DNA from: Bacillota bacterium
Lineage (GTDB): Bacteria; Bacillota; Clostridia; Christensenellales; SZUA-584
DNA length: 64,000 bases
NCBI GenBank assembly: GCA_023408075.1
Contig: JAEYKW010000046.1
Coordinates: 1-64,000, forward strand
Direction of reading: 5' to 3'
In this document: positions 24,805 to 33,500 of the stretch, in pieces
Numbering within the stretch: position 1 is the stretch's first letter
Layout of the letters: each line of letters starts with the position of its first letter
Position numbers and translations under genes: made by a program
Notes under the pieces: model-generated
What the model was told of the DNA's origin: nothing
The model's input: only the letters and a program-made list of their open reading frames with translations
The model's database searches: none

Positions 24805-25635
24805 TCATTGCCATGAAATTTGCAAGGGTTCTCGGTCTACCAGTCTCTTGAAAGAATAGACTGGATACCCGGCAAGCAGCGCGCCTGTAACGATTTTGTT
24901 TTTGGAGAGCTTTAATAGCTTAAGCAGTGGCTCGTACTCAGTTGCGGCGCAATACTCGAACAAGCCGGACCAGCAAGTGCCAAGCCCCAACGCTGGAGCA
25001 TAGAGCTGGGCATATGCGAGTGCGAAATGTGTGTTGTCCCGGCCGAGAGCGAAACGGTCCTTATCCGCTGTGGCGATGACTAGGCAGGGCGCATCCCTCA
25101 GAATAGTGTCCTTGCCATTTTTGAGGTAACGGCGGATCGTATTGGAGGTGTTTTTTGACCATGGAGATTTCCCTAAAGCTCCGTGCTTTAAATCTTCCTC
25201 TGCCCAATCCGCTATCACCGCTGCAATCTCTTTTAAAGTAGCCGGATCATCAATAACATGGTAAGAGACTCCTTGTGAATTGCAGGCCGTTGGCGCGAAG
25301 CGGGCAATATCGAGGAGTTCACGGATGATCTCGCGCGGCACATGCTTCTTTTTAAAAGAACGGACGGACCGCCGTGATCGAAGAAAACGAGCCGCCGTAT
25401 CGGCATCCGGTACCGATACGTTTTCAAGCAAGACCTGTTTTTCAAGCGGAGCCAGCTTGTGATCTAATGAGCCGTTTGGACAAACGGCTACGCAATGCCC
25501 GCAGACAATGCAGAGATTATTGACAACCTCCGGACCTTGTTCTCCCAGACCAAGAGTACCCCTGCAGACATTTACGCAAAGTCCGCACTTTGTGCATTTA
25601 TCCTGATTCACCTGAATTAAGTTCTCTGATGTCAT
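24805..25635 (-). CDS. Nitroreductase with N-terminal ferredoxin domain
   Basis: Flavoprotein of 276 residues. Two [4Fe-4S] motifs lie at the N-terminus (CTKCGLCVNVC and CIVCGHCVAVCP, residues about 14-53), followed by an FMN-binding nitroreductase domain from about 85 (RSRRSVRSFKKKHV, ARFAPTACNSQGV, LGLGTCWSG). Such proteins take electrons from ferredoxin-type clusters to reduce nitro groups, quinones or enoates; the substrate is unknown. It is the last gene of a minus-strand operon with an NTF2-like protein and an SDR, under a WYL regulator. The start is separated by 3 bp from the upstream stop. Confidence 0.92.
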   Translation of the reverse strand: MTSENLIQVNQDKCTKCGLCVNVCRGTLGLGEQGPEVVNNLCIVCGHCVAVCPNGSLDHKLAPLEKQVLLENVSVPDADTAARFLRSRRSVRSFKKKHVPREIIRELLDIARFAPTACNSQGVSYHVIDDPATLKEIAAVIADWAEEDLKHGALGKSPWSKNTSNTIRRYLKNGKDTILRDAPCLVIATADKDRFALGRDNTHFALAYAQLYAPALGLGTCWSGLFEYCAATEYEPLLKLLKLSKNKIVTGALLAGYPVYSFKRLVDREPLQISWQ

Positions 25636-25638
25636 TTT

Positions 25639-26337
25639 TCACTCACCGGCCAACACAATATTCAGGGTTTTGATTTTTCCGTTTTTAAGATTAAAAATAA
25701 AATTGAGCGGAATCGGGCTGCCTTCGAAATTACCCGAAAGCGTGGCGGTGACAACGCTATTGCCGTTTTTTTCCACATAGTCGGTGATTTCGGTCATGAC
25801 CTTTGCGTCCCGGTTCGCCTCAAGGATGTGCCGGCTGATGGCCTCCGGGCCATGATATTCGTTTCCTTCGTCATACAATAGGGCATCTTCTGTAAAGCAA
25901 CCAGCAAGCAGTACACCGTCGTAGACATCAGATGCATGGTAATAGGCGGCGATTGGCGCTGGCAGCGGTACAGCCTTGCTGTTGGAGGAAAGAACATTGC
26001 GCAGGCGTGTGACTTTATCCTGCTCTATCGTAAAGTGAAAATCAAGATAAAGAGGGTCGGGTAGATCACTCTTGTCGTAGTCTCCGTCTGATTTTGCAGT
26101 GACGACAATCTCTGTGGCATCCCGAACGGCATTTGTGATTTCCAGCCTCAAATGGACGCCGAAATAGTCGCGGTCGCTCCATTCTTTGATGGCGGTTTTC
26201 CCGTGATATTCTTTCCCCGCGTCTATAACGACGGCGGTATCGGCAAAAATTGAGAGGAAGGTAACGGGATCGTCCGTATTTATTGCCTGAAAATGTGCCT
26301 CAATCGGTTTAAGTAATGGAAATTTAATGTTTATCAT
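25639..26337 (-). CDS. Double SnoaL/NTF2-like protein
   Basis: About 232 residues that appear to be two NTF2-like (SnoaL) domains in tandem: 1-115 and 120-232. Each half has the pattern of a short helix region (HFQAINTDDPVTFLSIFADT; YYHASDVYDGVLLAGCFTED) followed by EYHG and a curved beta sheet. NTF2-like proteins are small-molecule binders or isomerases/cyclases. ATG 26337 has GGAG about 8 bases upstream, while ATG 26346 is too close to it. Middle gene of the operon between the SDR and the nitroreductase. Confidence 0.8.
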   Translation of the reverse strand: MINIKFPLLKPIEAHFQAINTDDPVTFLSIFADTAVVIDAGKEYHGKTAIKEWSDRDYFGVHLRLEITNAVRDATEIVVTAKSDGDYDKSDLPDPLYLDFHFTIEQDKVTRLRNVLSSNSKAVPLPAPIAAYYHASDVYDGVLLAGCFTEDALLYDEGNEYHGPEAISRHILEANRDAKVMTEITDYVEKNGNSVVTATLSGNFEGSPIPLNFIFNLKNGKIKTLNIVLAGE

Positions 26338-26352
26338 TATATTCATTCTCCT

Positions 26353-27156
26353 TTAAATTGTGCGGACAATGCCGCCGTCAATTGTATGCTCGGCTCCGAC
26401 AATGTAAGAAGCGCGATCGGACACCAGAAAAGCGATGAGTTCCGCTATTTCTTCCGGACGTGCGGTGCGGCCAATCGGGATACCGCCCAGAGAATCCATC
26501 AAAGCCTGCCGGGCATCACTATAGCCGCATCCCCGCTCCTGTGACATCCGCTCGATAAGTCTCTCAGCGGCTTTGGTTTCCGTGAATCCGGGCGCAACGC
26601 TGTTCACGCGGATACCCTTGGGTGCGAGCTCCGTTGCCAGCGCTTTGCTGTAATTTGTAAGCGCAGCCTTGGCTGCTGAATATGCCATGGTATTTTCTCC
26701 CGGGAATCGGCGTTGAATCGAGGTAACATGAACAATCACGCCACGGCCTTGCTCGAGCATCGAAGGCAGTAGACCTCGATCCAGACGGACAGCGGCGAAT
26801 AAATTGGTCTCAAATGTCCGCTGCCAGTCGGCGTCGGTTTGTTTCAGTACGCCACCTGTTGGGGTAGAAGAGCCTCCCACGTTGTTGACGAGAATATCTA
26901 CGCCGCCAAAGCGTTTTAGCAGATACTCCACAACTTTTGTAGTGCCCTCAGGTGTGCTGATATCGGCTTGGATAAATAAATCCGAATTGTTTATTTCGCC
27001 CGGCGCGTGCCGTGCTGTCGTGATGACTGTTGCTCCGGAATGTGCAAGCCGCTTGACCGTCGCCTCGCCTATTCCGCCCCCAGTGCCGCCGGTTACAAGC
27101 ACACGCTGACCTTCCAGTTCCTTGGGATTGATCATGATATGGTTGAAATCTTCCAT
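26353..27156 (-). CDS. SDR family oxidoreductase
   Basis: Classical SDR of 267 residues with cofactor motif TGGTGGGIGEA, NNVGG, active site Ser in VTSIQRR and YSAAKAALTNYSK, and the typical end YIVGAEHTIDGGIVRTI. ATG 27156 is chosen because AAGGAGG stands 8-9 bases upstream; the frame is open to 27234 but those codons lie in the promoter region. First structural gene of the WYL-controlled operon. Together with the NTF2-like protein and nitroreductase it suggests detoxification or modification of a small ketone or quinone-like compound, which is inference. Confidence 0.92.
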   Translation of the reverse strand: MEDFNHIMINPKELEGQRVLVTGGTGGGIGEATVKRLAHSGATVITTARHAPGEINNSDLFIQADISTPEGTTKVVEYLLKRFGGVDILVNNVGGSSTPTGGVLKQTDADWQRTFETNLFAAVRLDRGLLPSMLEQGRGVIVHVTSIQRRFPGENTMAYSAAKAALTNYSKALATELAPKGIRVNSVAPGFTETKAAERLIERMSQERGCGYSDARQALMDSLGGIPIGRTARPEEIAELIAFLVSDRASYIVGAEHTIDGGIVRTI

Positions 27157-27211
27157 GAATAGAACCTCCTTTTTCGTATTAGGTTGTTTGCATGTTCCAA
27201 TCATATCAATC

Positions 27212-27222
27212 ATAACCTGACA
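27212..27222. promoter_or_regulatory. Shared motif ataacctgaca, candidate WYL operator
   Basis: ataacctgaca here, 56 bp before the SDR start, recurs as ataacctgata at 28175-28185, 30 bp before the WYL gene start. A motif common to a regulator promoter and its neighbouring operon is a candidate binding site. Confidence 0.4.
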
Positions 27223-27230
27223 ACACCGGG

Positions 27231-28145
27231 TCAAGTTCTATTTTTATATTTGTTTACCATGTCATTTAATTCGTGCCGGAGCGCGTCGCGTATTTTCTGA
27301 GGGGATAACACCTCTGCATCAGCGCCGAACGAGAGGAGATAGCGGATCAGCCATTTGCTGTCTGGCAAAGAGGCAGTGACGGTGAAAGAACCGTCCTGAT
27401 GTTTAAAAATGCTGTTTTCCTCAAATTCATCGTATACTCGGTATGCACCTTCGGCGCGAATCTTCAGGCATAAATCGACCCGGTTCTGCGTTTCTTGTGC
27501 CTGTCCGCTTCCCGGTAATTCTGACGATTCTCTTTCTGAGAAAGACTCCGATGTCATCAGGATATCCGACATTCGTATGATTTTGAAGATTCTAAATGTA
27601 TTTCTGGCCAAACAGAACGCTTTCAGGTACCAGGCGTTTACCTTGAAGACGAGCTTAACTGGTTCAACTCTCCGGATGCTTTTTTCACCGGATGAGCTAA
27701 AATAATTGAACTCAATAATCCGGCGGCTTAAAATGGCGTCTTTTAAAATGGTAAAATGGCCCATCCTGCTTTCGTCGCTGCCCCAGGGGCTGAAATCCAC
27801 CTCAAGCCAACCGGTTTTGTTTTTATTGAACAAACTGCTCAATTTGGCAAGCACTTGATCCATCTGAGGAGCTTTAGTGACCGACAGGCTTTGCAATGCG
27901 TATAGGATTTCGTTTTGTTCTCTTTCCGAAAGGATGGATTTATCAAGCACGTAATCGTCCAGCAGAGAGATGCCTCCGCCCTTACCTTGGGTTGCATAAA
28001 TCGGCACGCCTGCCGAAGACAGGGTTTCGATATCTCGATAAATGGTTCTTTCAGATACTTCAAAACGCGCTGCCAGCTCTTTGGCGGTTGTGGTTTTTTT
28101 ACGAAGCAAGATATAGATTGTTTCAAACAGCCTGTTAATTTGCAT
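27231..28145 (-). CDS. HTH/WYL-domain transcriptional regulator
   Basis: A 304-residue regulator of the same family as the one at 15406-16350. The winged helix includes ELAARFEVSERTIYRDIETL and the turn GVPIYATQGKGGGISLL. The WYL domain covers about 140-210 (IIEFNYFSSSGE, RRVEPVKLVFKVNAWYLKAF); a WCX-like region ends the protein. It lies upstream of the SDR/NTF2/nitroreductase operon on the same strand with a 74-bp gap, and both 5-prime regions share ataacctga. Autoregulation and control of the operon are likely but not shown. Confidence 0.9.
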   Translation of the reverse strand: MQINRLFETIYILLRKKTTTAKELAARFEVSERTIYRDIETLSSAGVPIYATQGKGGGISLLDDYVLDKSILSEREQNEILYALQSLSVTKAPQMDQVLAKLSSLFNKNKTGWLEVDFSPWGSDESRMGHFTILKDAILSRRIIEFNYFSSSGEKSIRRVEPVKLVFKVNAWYLKAFCLARNTFRIFKIIRMSDILMTSESFSERESSELPGSGQAQETQNRVDLCLKIRAEGAYRVYDEFEENSIFKHQDGSFTVTASLPDSKWLIRYLLSFGADAEVLSPQKIRDALRHELNDMVNKYKNRT

Positions 28146-28288
28146 ATCATCACCCCAAATTCATTATAAAGCAAATAACCTGATACTAATATGTCAAGTT
28201 ATGCGTCAATGAACCAAATGTGTTATGCCATTTTATGGGTAAATATTTGACGGTGGAGAATGATTGAATTGCCTTGTTGATTTTTGAT

Positions 28289-28366
28289 TTATTCATCAAC
28301 ATCCACCGTCACGCCGGACTTGAACTCCACGGTGAATTTGTCCTCGTATACGGTGACTTTTTCAAT
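28289..28366 (-). pseudogene. Serine recombinase remnant, C-terminal end
   Basis: Read on the minus strand, 25 codons give IEKVTVYEDKFTVEFKSGVT then VDVDE and a stop. This resembles the extreme C-terminus of large serine recombinases of mobile elements. Upstream on that strand the frame is closed by a stop and the rest of the gene is missing. Confidence 0.5.
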
Positions 28367-28369
28367 TTA

Positions 28370-28567
28370 CCGCAGACAAGCGGCTCGTGTATTCGACCTA
28401 GGCGGTGGGGGACTCACAGTTATATGATCGTAATGGGTCTCTTTTTGGACATTATAATAAACATGACAGTATGCCGTCATATTAGAAATGTTATTATAGA
28501 TTGTCGGAATCAAAAGGTGCGGAGAAAGTCCACCGAGCACTAAAAAGTAACTGGGAGATGAAGTCAT
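28370..28567. other. Gap between recombinase remnant and MazG-like gene
   Basis: Contains an imperfect dyad around 28450-28500 (attataataaacatgaca against tgttattata). No gene recognised. Confidence 0.35.
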
Positions 28568-28894
28568 TTGAAAGACATGAATTTTAGCAAGATTATTGAA
28601 CGTTCCCTTGCCATAAGAGAAAGTTATCGTAAATTGGAAGAGCAGTATCACGGTGAAAAGTGGTCGGTCGGAGAAGATGCCCTTGCCTTTCTAACAGATG
28701 CCGGTCTGGTTGGCCGTTTAACAATGTCCCAACAAGGGCGTTGGCCCAAAGGAAACGGTACAGAAGCTGAATTGAAGCATAAGCTTAGCGAATGTATTTG
28801 GTGGCTGATTGTTTTGGCCGAGCGTATGGAGATCAATATTGAAGAGGCAGTGGAGGTTTTTTTGTCTAAGCTCGAAAAACAGATGCAAGGCTGA
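28568..28894 (+). CDS. MazG-like protein
   Basis: Protein of 108 residues related to the MazG-like family of all-alpha nucleotide pyrophosphohydrolases. Typical stretches are DALAFLTDAGLVGRLTMSQQ and KHKLSECIWWLIVLAERMEI, the latter carrying a helix with the acidic metal-site residues reduced relative to true MazG (only one Glu visible). Activity is therefore uncertain. The start is probably TTG 28568 with GGGAGATGA upstream; ATG 28577 is the alternative. It is monocistronic, before the bla-like operon. Confidence 0.75.
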   Translation: MKDMNFSKIIERSLAIRESYRKLEEQYHGEKWSVGEDALAFLTDAGLVGRLTMSQQGRWPKGNGTEAELKHKLSECIWWLIVLAERMEINIEEAVEVFLSKLEKQMQG

Positions 28895-29017
28895 ATCGTT
28901 AGAGATACGAATATTTATAGCTGAATAACAAAATTATGCATTCTGCAATCATAATCCTGTAGAGTGGCTTTTTTTTATTATTCATCCACCGGCAAAAAAT
29001 GATATATTATTATTCTC

Positions 29018-29046
29018 TTGACAAATTCGTACTACGTATGTAGTAT
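29018..29046 (+). promoter_or_regulatory. blaI-type promoter with BlaI/MecI operator
   Basis: TTGACA (29018-29023), 17 bp, TAGTAT (29041-29046). The dyad TACTACGTATGTAGTA (29030-29045) is a near-perfect BlaI/MecI box (TACTA-CA/TG-TAGTA) and fills the spacer and -10. This predicts tight autorepression, relieved when BlaR1 signals. Confidence 0.9.
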
Positions 29047-29081
29047 TCAAATTACAGAGGTAAACAAAGGAGATATTAGCT

Positions 29082-29456
29082 ATGATACCCAAAATTTCCG
29101 ACTCTGAGCTGGAAGTCATGCGGTTGCTTTGGCGCGAAGAGCGCCCCTTGTCGTTTGCCGAGATACGCACGGAGCTTGAAAGCAAAACCAAATGGACTAA
29201 ATCCACGATTCAAACACTTGTGGTTCGCTTGCGCGACAAGGGCGCTGTCAGCACACAAACCAACTATGTAACTTTGTACAGTCCCGCCGTCACCGAGCAG
29301 GAATATGTATTGGCAGAGGGTCAATTGTTTCTGGATAAGCTGTTTAAAGGGAACGCGAAAAAGCTTGTCGCGTCATTGTGTGAAAACGGACAGTTAAACG
29401 AAAGCGACATCGACGAATTAAAGCAGTTTTTCAAAATGGAGGACTGTCAAAAATGA
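29082..29456 (+). CDS. blaI: BlaI/MecI-type repressor
   Basis: Penicillinase-repressor family regulator of 124 residues: winged helix (about 1-72; ISDSELEVMRLLWREERPLS, WTKSTIQTLVVRLRDKGAV) and a C-terminal dimerisation helix region (about 73-124). In the classical system BlaR1 senses a beta-lactam and triggers cleavage or inactivation of BlaI. A canonical operator overlaps its own promoter. Its stop overlaps the start of the first blaR1 gene by 4 bp. Its last 59 codons are duplicated at 31337-31520. No beta-lactamase or PBP2a gene is next to it, so the regulated output here is different. Confidence 0.93.
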   Translation: MIPKISDSELEVMRLLWREERPLSFAEIRTELESKTKWTKSTIQTLVVRLRDKGAVSTQTNYVTLYSPAVTEQEYVLAEGQLFLDKLFKGNAKKLVASLCENGQLNESDIDELKQFFKMEDCQK

Positions 29457-31333
29457 TCATATCACAATTGAGCGACATTGTTTGCACGATTATGATTATG
29501 TCACTCTCCGGCAGCGCTCTCATACTGCTGTTGTTTGCATTAAAACCGCTCATACGTCATCAATTGCCCAAGTCGGTGCAATATGTCTTGTGGCTCGTTA
29601 CGCTCGCGGCACTGCTCGTTCCGGTATCAAAGCTGATTGCCATACCCGATGCGCCGTCACATATCATAGTTGCACCGATCCAAAACGCCGTAGAACAAAA
29701 CAATATCGCAGGTAAAGAAGCAGCGGATACACTTTCTCAGACGAATACAGTTTCGCAGACAGATAGAACGACAACGAAAAATCCGGGTGTTAAGCCAGCG
29801 ATGCACCCTGTATTCACAGCGGCAACTGTATTGATGATAATCTACATGTTAATCGTATTGGTCGTGCTGTCTTATTACATCGTCAGCTACGTTCGGTTCA
29901 CAAGAAGAGTGCGCCGCCATCGCACCCGGGCGCGCATGGAAGAGCTTTATGAGCATGTCGGGTTATGCGGCGATACGATTGCGCCCCGTCTTTACCGCAG
30001 CGCGCTGACCACAACGCCGATGCTGATCGGGATATTTAAACCCGAGATCATATTGCCCGACCGTGAATATACGGGCGCACAATTTCAGAGTGTATTAAAG
30101 CATGAGCTAACTCATTTGCGCAGACGGGACATCATAGTCAAGTGGCTGTCCGTGTTGGCCCGAGCTGTGCACTGGTTCAATCCGCTCGTATGGCTTGCGT
30201 TGCGCGAAATCGACCGTATCTGTGAATTGTCCTGTGACGAGGCCGTGATACGAACAATGGATCACGCAGGAAAACGGAGTTATGGGGAAACATTGATTTC
30301 CATCGCAGCTGATAACAATGCATCGCGGGCCGTGCTTTCCACAACGATGTGTGAGGAAAAAGAGGTATTGAAAGAGCGGCTGAACCTCATTATGAAATAC
30401 CAAAAGCGGACATGGGTCACGCTCGTTATCTCGACGATTATTATATTCGCAGCTGTTTTCACAGCCTTTGTTATGGGCGCACGGGCGGCTTCTGCTCCTG
30501 GAGATAATATGGCTGGCGCAGTGGCTCCGGCATCCGTGCAGAGTGCTCTTCCATCGGATTCTGCGGCAGCCCAGCCGCATTCTCCCTCTGAAAAAGTTAT
30601 AGAGTTCAAGGATCCGATTGTGGAGAAGGTCATCAGCGCCAAATTGAAAAAGCCAGAAGGCGCGATCACCGAGCAGGACATGCTGAAGATTGAGGATTTT
30701 GAATTCAATGATGTAAGAATGAATATATACAGCGGGAAAATTAAAACGATAGAGGACCTGCGCTGGTGTGTGAATCTTAAGAGTATATTCTTAGCCAGTA
30801 CGGACATAACAGATATTTCCGCGCTATCCGGCATGCGGAATCTCGAATCCGTCTGTATCATGGAAAAGCTTGACGACTTCACTCCGCTGCTTGGCAACAA
30901 GAACCTTACCGAAATCCAACTCACAGGCGCTGCCGACAACTTTTTCAGGGATCTGATGAAAAATTGCAGAATGCTTTCCTCCGTGGGCCTGACTAAGTCA
31001 GACGTCAGCCCTGAAAGCATCCGAATGTTGGCAATGAACTTTAAGTTAACAACTCTTGTTATGAATTTCTGCTATATAAAGGACGTCACTCCTTTCATCG
31101 ACTTCACGGGGCTGGAATACTTGTCGCTTGAAAACAACTATATAAAAGATATCTCGGTGTTTGCGGCGAACCCGGAATTGAGCAAAGCCATCGATCTGAG
31201 CGGCAACCAAATCACCGACTGGAGCCCGCTGGAAGATATGACGTTGCTTAGCCTCAACGTATATGATAATCCGGTAACGAAAAGTCCAGCACTGGATAAA
31301 CTCGAAAAAAAAGGCTGTGAAATTTATAGGTAA
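29453..31333 (+). CDS. BlaR1-like M56 sensor protease with LRR C-terminal domain
   Basis: Membrane zinc protease of 626 residues. Membrane helices lie at about 12-30, 38-55, 122-147 and 324-343. The gluzincin motif HELTH is at 217-221 and the second glutamate is in ELSCDEAV, as in BlaR1/MecR1 (peptidase M56). In BlaR1 the part after the last helix is a penicillin-binding domain; here residues about 382-626 are an internalin-like LRR domain (cap PIVEKVISAKLKKPEGAITE, then strands such as GLEYLSLENNYIKDIS). No SxxK/SxN penicillin-binding signature was found. So the sensed ligand is probably not a beta-lactam. Second gene of the operon. Confidence 0.88.
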   Translation: MIISQLSDIVCTIMIMSLSGSALILLLFALKPLIRHQLPKSVQYVLWLVTLAALLVPVSKLIAIPDAPSHIIVAPIQNAVEQNNIAGKEAADTLSQTNTVSQTDRTTTKNPGVKPAMHPVFTAATVLMIIYMLIVLVVLSYYIVSYVRFTRRVRRHRTRARMEELYEHVGLCGDTIAPRLYRSALTTTPMLIGIFKPEIILPDREYTGAQFQSVLKHELTHLRRRDIIVKWLSVLARAVHWFNPLVWLALREIDRICELSCDEAVIRTMDHAGKRSYGETLISIAADNNASRAVLSTTMCEEKEVLKERLNLIMKYQKRTWVTLVISTIIIFAAVFTAFVMGARAASAPGDNMAGAVAPASVQSALPSDSAAAQPHSPSEKVIEFKDPIVEKVISAKLKKPEGAITEQDMLKIEDFEFNDVRMNIYSGKIKTIEDLRWCVNLKSIFLASTDITDISALSGMRNLESVCIMEKLDDFTPLLGNKNLTEIQLTGAADNFFRDLMKNCRMLSSVGLTKSDVSPESIRMLAMNFKLTTLVMNFCYIKDVTPFIDFTGLEYLSLENNYIKDISVFAANPELSKAIDLSGNQITDWSPLEDMTLLSLNVYDNPVTKSPALDKLEKKGCEIYR

Positions 31334-31520
31334 GGAACTTTATAGCCCCGCCGTCACCGAGCAGGAATATGTATTGACCGAGGGTCAATTGTTTCTTGAT
31401 AAACTGTTTAAAGGGAACGCGAAAAAGCTTGTCGCGTCGTTGTGCGAAAACGGACAATTAAGCGAAAGTGACATCGACGAATTAAAACAATTTTTCAAAA
31501 TGGAGGACTGTCAAAAATGA
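31317..31520 (+). CDS. BlaI C-terminal fragment from tandem duplication
   Basis: A 67-codon frame whose residues 8-67 repeat the C-terminal 59 residues of BlaI (LYSPAVTEQEYVL to MEDCQK) with only two amino-acid changes. The HTH is missing. A GTG start at 31317 overlaps the stop of the first sensor gene (31331-31333), so coupled re-initiation is possible. Its stop overlaps the second sensor start by 4 bp, as in the parental pair. It is either a duplication scar or a free dimerisation domain; most differences from blaI are synonymous. Confidence 0.6.
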   Translation: MKFIGKELYSPAVTEQEYVLTEGQLFLDKLFKGNAKKLVASLCENGQLSESDIDELKQFFKMEDCQK

Positions 31521-33421
31521 TCATTTCACAATTAAGCGATATCATTTGCACGATTCTCATTATGTCTCTCTCCGGCAGCGCTCTCATACTGTTATTGTTT
31601 GCATTGAAACCGCTCATACGCCATCGTTTGCCCAAATCGGTGCAATATGTCTTGTGGCTTGTCACGCTTGCGGCACTGCTCGTTCCCGTATCAAAGCTGA
31701 TTACCATACCCCAAGCGCCGTCAGATATCATAGTTGCACCGATTCAAAATGCCGTGGAACAAAATAATGTTCTGGTTCAGGAAGAAACAAATATGGTGCC
31801 GCAGACGGACACAAATACAGTGCCGCAGACGGACACAACGACAGCAAAAAGTCCGGCTGTGAAACCGGCGATGAACCCTGTCATAACAGCCACAACCGTA
31901 CTGATGTTGGTCTATATATTAATTGTATTGGTCGTGCTGGCTTATTACATAGCCACCTACGTTCGTTTCACAAGAAGAGTGCGCCGGCACCGCACCCGGG
32001 CGCGTATGGAAGAGCTTTATGAGCATGTCGGGTTATGCGGCGATACGATTGCGCCTCGCCTTTACCGCAGCGCGCTGGCCACAACGCCGATGCTGATTGG
32101 AATTCTTAAACCTGAGATCATATTGCCTGACCGTGAATATACCGACACACAGATGCAGAGTGTATTGAAACATGAGTTAACTCATTTGCGCAGACGGGAC
32201 ATTATTTTTAAATGGCTGTCTATATTCGCCCGCGCTTTGCATTGGTTCAATCCGCTCGTATGGCTTGCGCTGCGCGAAATCGACCGTATCTGTGAATTGT
32301 CCTGTGACGAGGCTGTGATACGGACTCTCGATCAAACGGGAAAACGGATTTACGGGGAAACGTTGATTTCCATCGCATCGGATACGAATGCATCGCGGGC
32401 CGTGCTTTCCACAACGATGTGTGAAGAAAAAGAGGTGTTGAAAGAGCGGCTGAACGTTATTATGAGATACCAAAAGCGCACATGGATCACTCTCGTTGTT
32501 TCGACGGTCATCGTGGTTGCGGCGGTTTGCGCCGTCTGTGTGTTCGGTGCGGGAGCGGCTCCGTCGGCGGCTCCGGGCAATAATAAGGTGGATGCATTAG
32601 CAGCAGTCGCCATACAGAGCCCGTCAGCAACGCCCGTGGCAACGCCGGAATCAGCCTCCTTGCAGAGCGTTTTGCCGTCGGCGGCGCCTGAAGAAGAGGC
32701 GCAGCCAGTATCTTTAGAGAGCCCATCGACGGCACCTGAGGCAGCAATGCAACCGGCACCCGTTCAAAGCTTTTTCGCATCACCTGCGCAAACACCGGAC
32801 CCGGATTATATAAATGAGCTGCGCAAAGATGCCATAGAAGTAAGCACAGAAGAAGAATTTGCTGATGCGCTGAATACTGCCGACGTCGTTGTATTGAAAA
32901 AAGATTTAACGCTAGATGATGAATTTGTGACATTAGAAGATTTAGAAGCGCTGGTTATTGATGAAGGCGTTACACTGACTGTCACGTGTTTGAATCTTCA
33001 TGCGACCTGTGAAATCGTCAACCTTGGAGAAATCATAGTGGCCGATTCCGGTCGATTGATGTTTTTCAGTGAACCGGATTATTCTACGATCGGTAAAATC
33101 AGTGTTATAGGGAAAGACGCCAAAATCTTATACGGTGCAGGCAAAGTCGGTGCTGAAGCAATTGCTTATTATCTGAGCGATGATTCGCTCTTTAATGAGC
33201 TTAGTTTAACCCCGCCTTACAGGGATGGCGAAATTGTTGAGATACTCGTTGACCAAGACATTGAGATAGCCGCCGGTAAAACTCTTTGGATGAATGCTCA
33301 TAGCGTACTGCATGTGGCAGAGGGAGTGACCCTTACCAATAACGGGGCCATACGCTATTATGTCGAACCCATCATCGACGGGAAAATCGATGGAATAGGA
33401 AAAGTCGTCTATGATGATTAA
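31517..33421 (+). CDS. BlaR1-like M56 sensor protease with novel C-terminal domain
   Basis: Paralogue of the preceding sensor, 634 residues. Residues 1 to about 350 are nearly identical to it (HELTH at 219-223, ELSCDEAV). After the last membrane helix there is a Pro/Ala/Ser-rich linker (about 355-428) and then an unrecognised domain (about 431-634) with hydrophobic beta-strand periodicity: VVLKKDLTLDDEFVTLEDLE, EGVTLTV, VEPIIDGKIDGIGKVV. That domain is also the C-terminal domain of the next gene. There is no penicillin-binding domain. It arose by tandem duplication including the blaI tail. A regulatory output through BlaI is inferred. Confidence 0.85.
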   Translation: MIISQLSDIICTILIMSLSGSALILLLFALKPLIRHRLPKSVQYVLWLVTLAALLVPVSKLITIPQAPSDIIVAPIQNAVEQNNVLVQEETNMVPQTDTNTVPQTDTTTAKSPAVKPAMNPVITATTVLMLVYILIVLVVLAYYIATYVRFTRRVRRHRTRARMEELYEHVGLCGDTIAPRLYRSALATTPMLIGILKPEIILPDREYTDTQMQSVLKHELTHLRRRDIIFKWLSIFARALHWFNPLVWLALREIDRICELSCDEAVIRTLDQTGKRIYGETLISIASDTNASRAVLSTTMCEEKEVLKERLNVIMRYQKRTWITLVVSTVIVVAAVCAVCVFGAGAAPSAAPGNNKVDALAAVAIQSPSATPVATPESASLQSVLPSAAPEEEAQPVSLESPSTAPEAAMQPAPVQSFFASPAQTPDPDYINELRKDAIEVSTEEEFADALNTADVVVLKKDLTLDDEFVTLEDLEALVIDEGVTLTVTCLNLHATCEIVNLGEIIVADSGRLMFFSEPDYSTIGKISVIGKDAKILYGAGKVGAEAIAYYLSDDSLFNELSLTPPYRDGEIVEILVDQDIEIAAGKTLWMNAHSVLHVAEGVTLTNNGAIRYYVEPIIDGKIDGIGKVVYDD

Positions 33422-33500
33422 GAACCAAAATTAAGATTTATAGCGGATATATAGTAAAACGAATTGTTTAATAACTTAATGCCGATAATAGGAGGATGCC

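Noticed and set aside
29453..33421. Reading the two M56 proteins as ordinary beta-lactam sensors (BlaR1/MecR1)
   Set aside because: The C-terminal parts are LRR and an unknown domain; no SxxK or KTG penicillin-binding motifs and no beta-lactamase gene are present.
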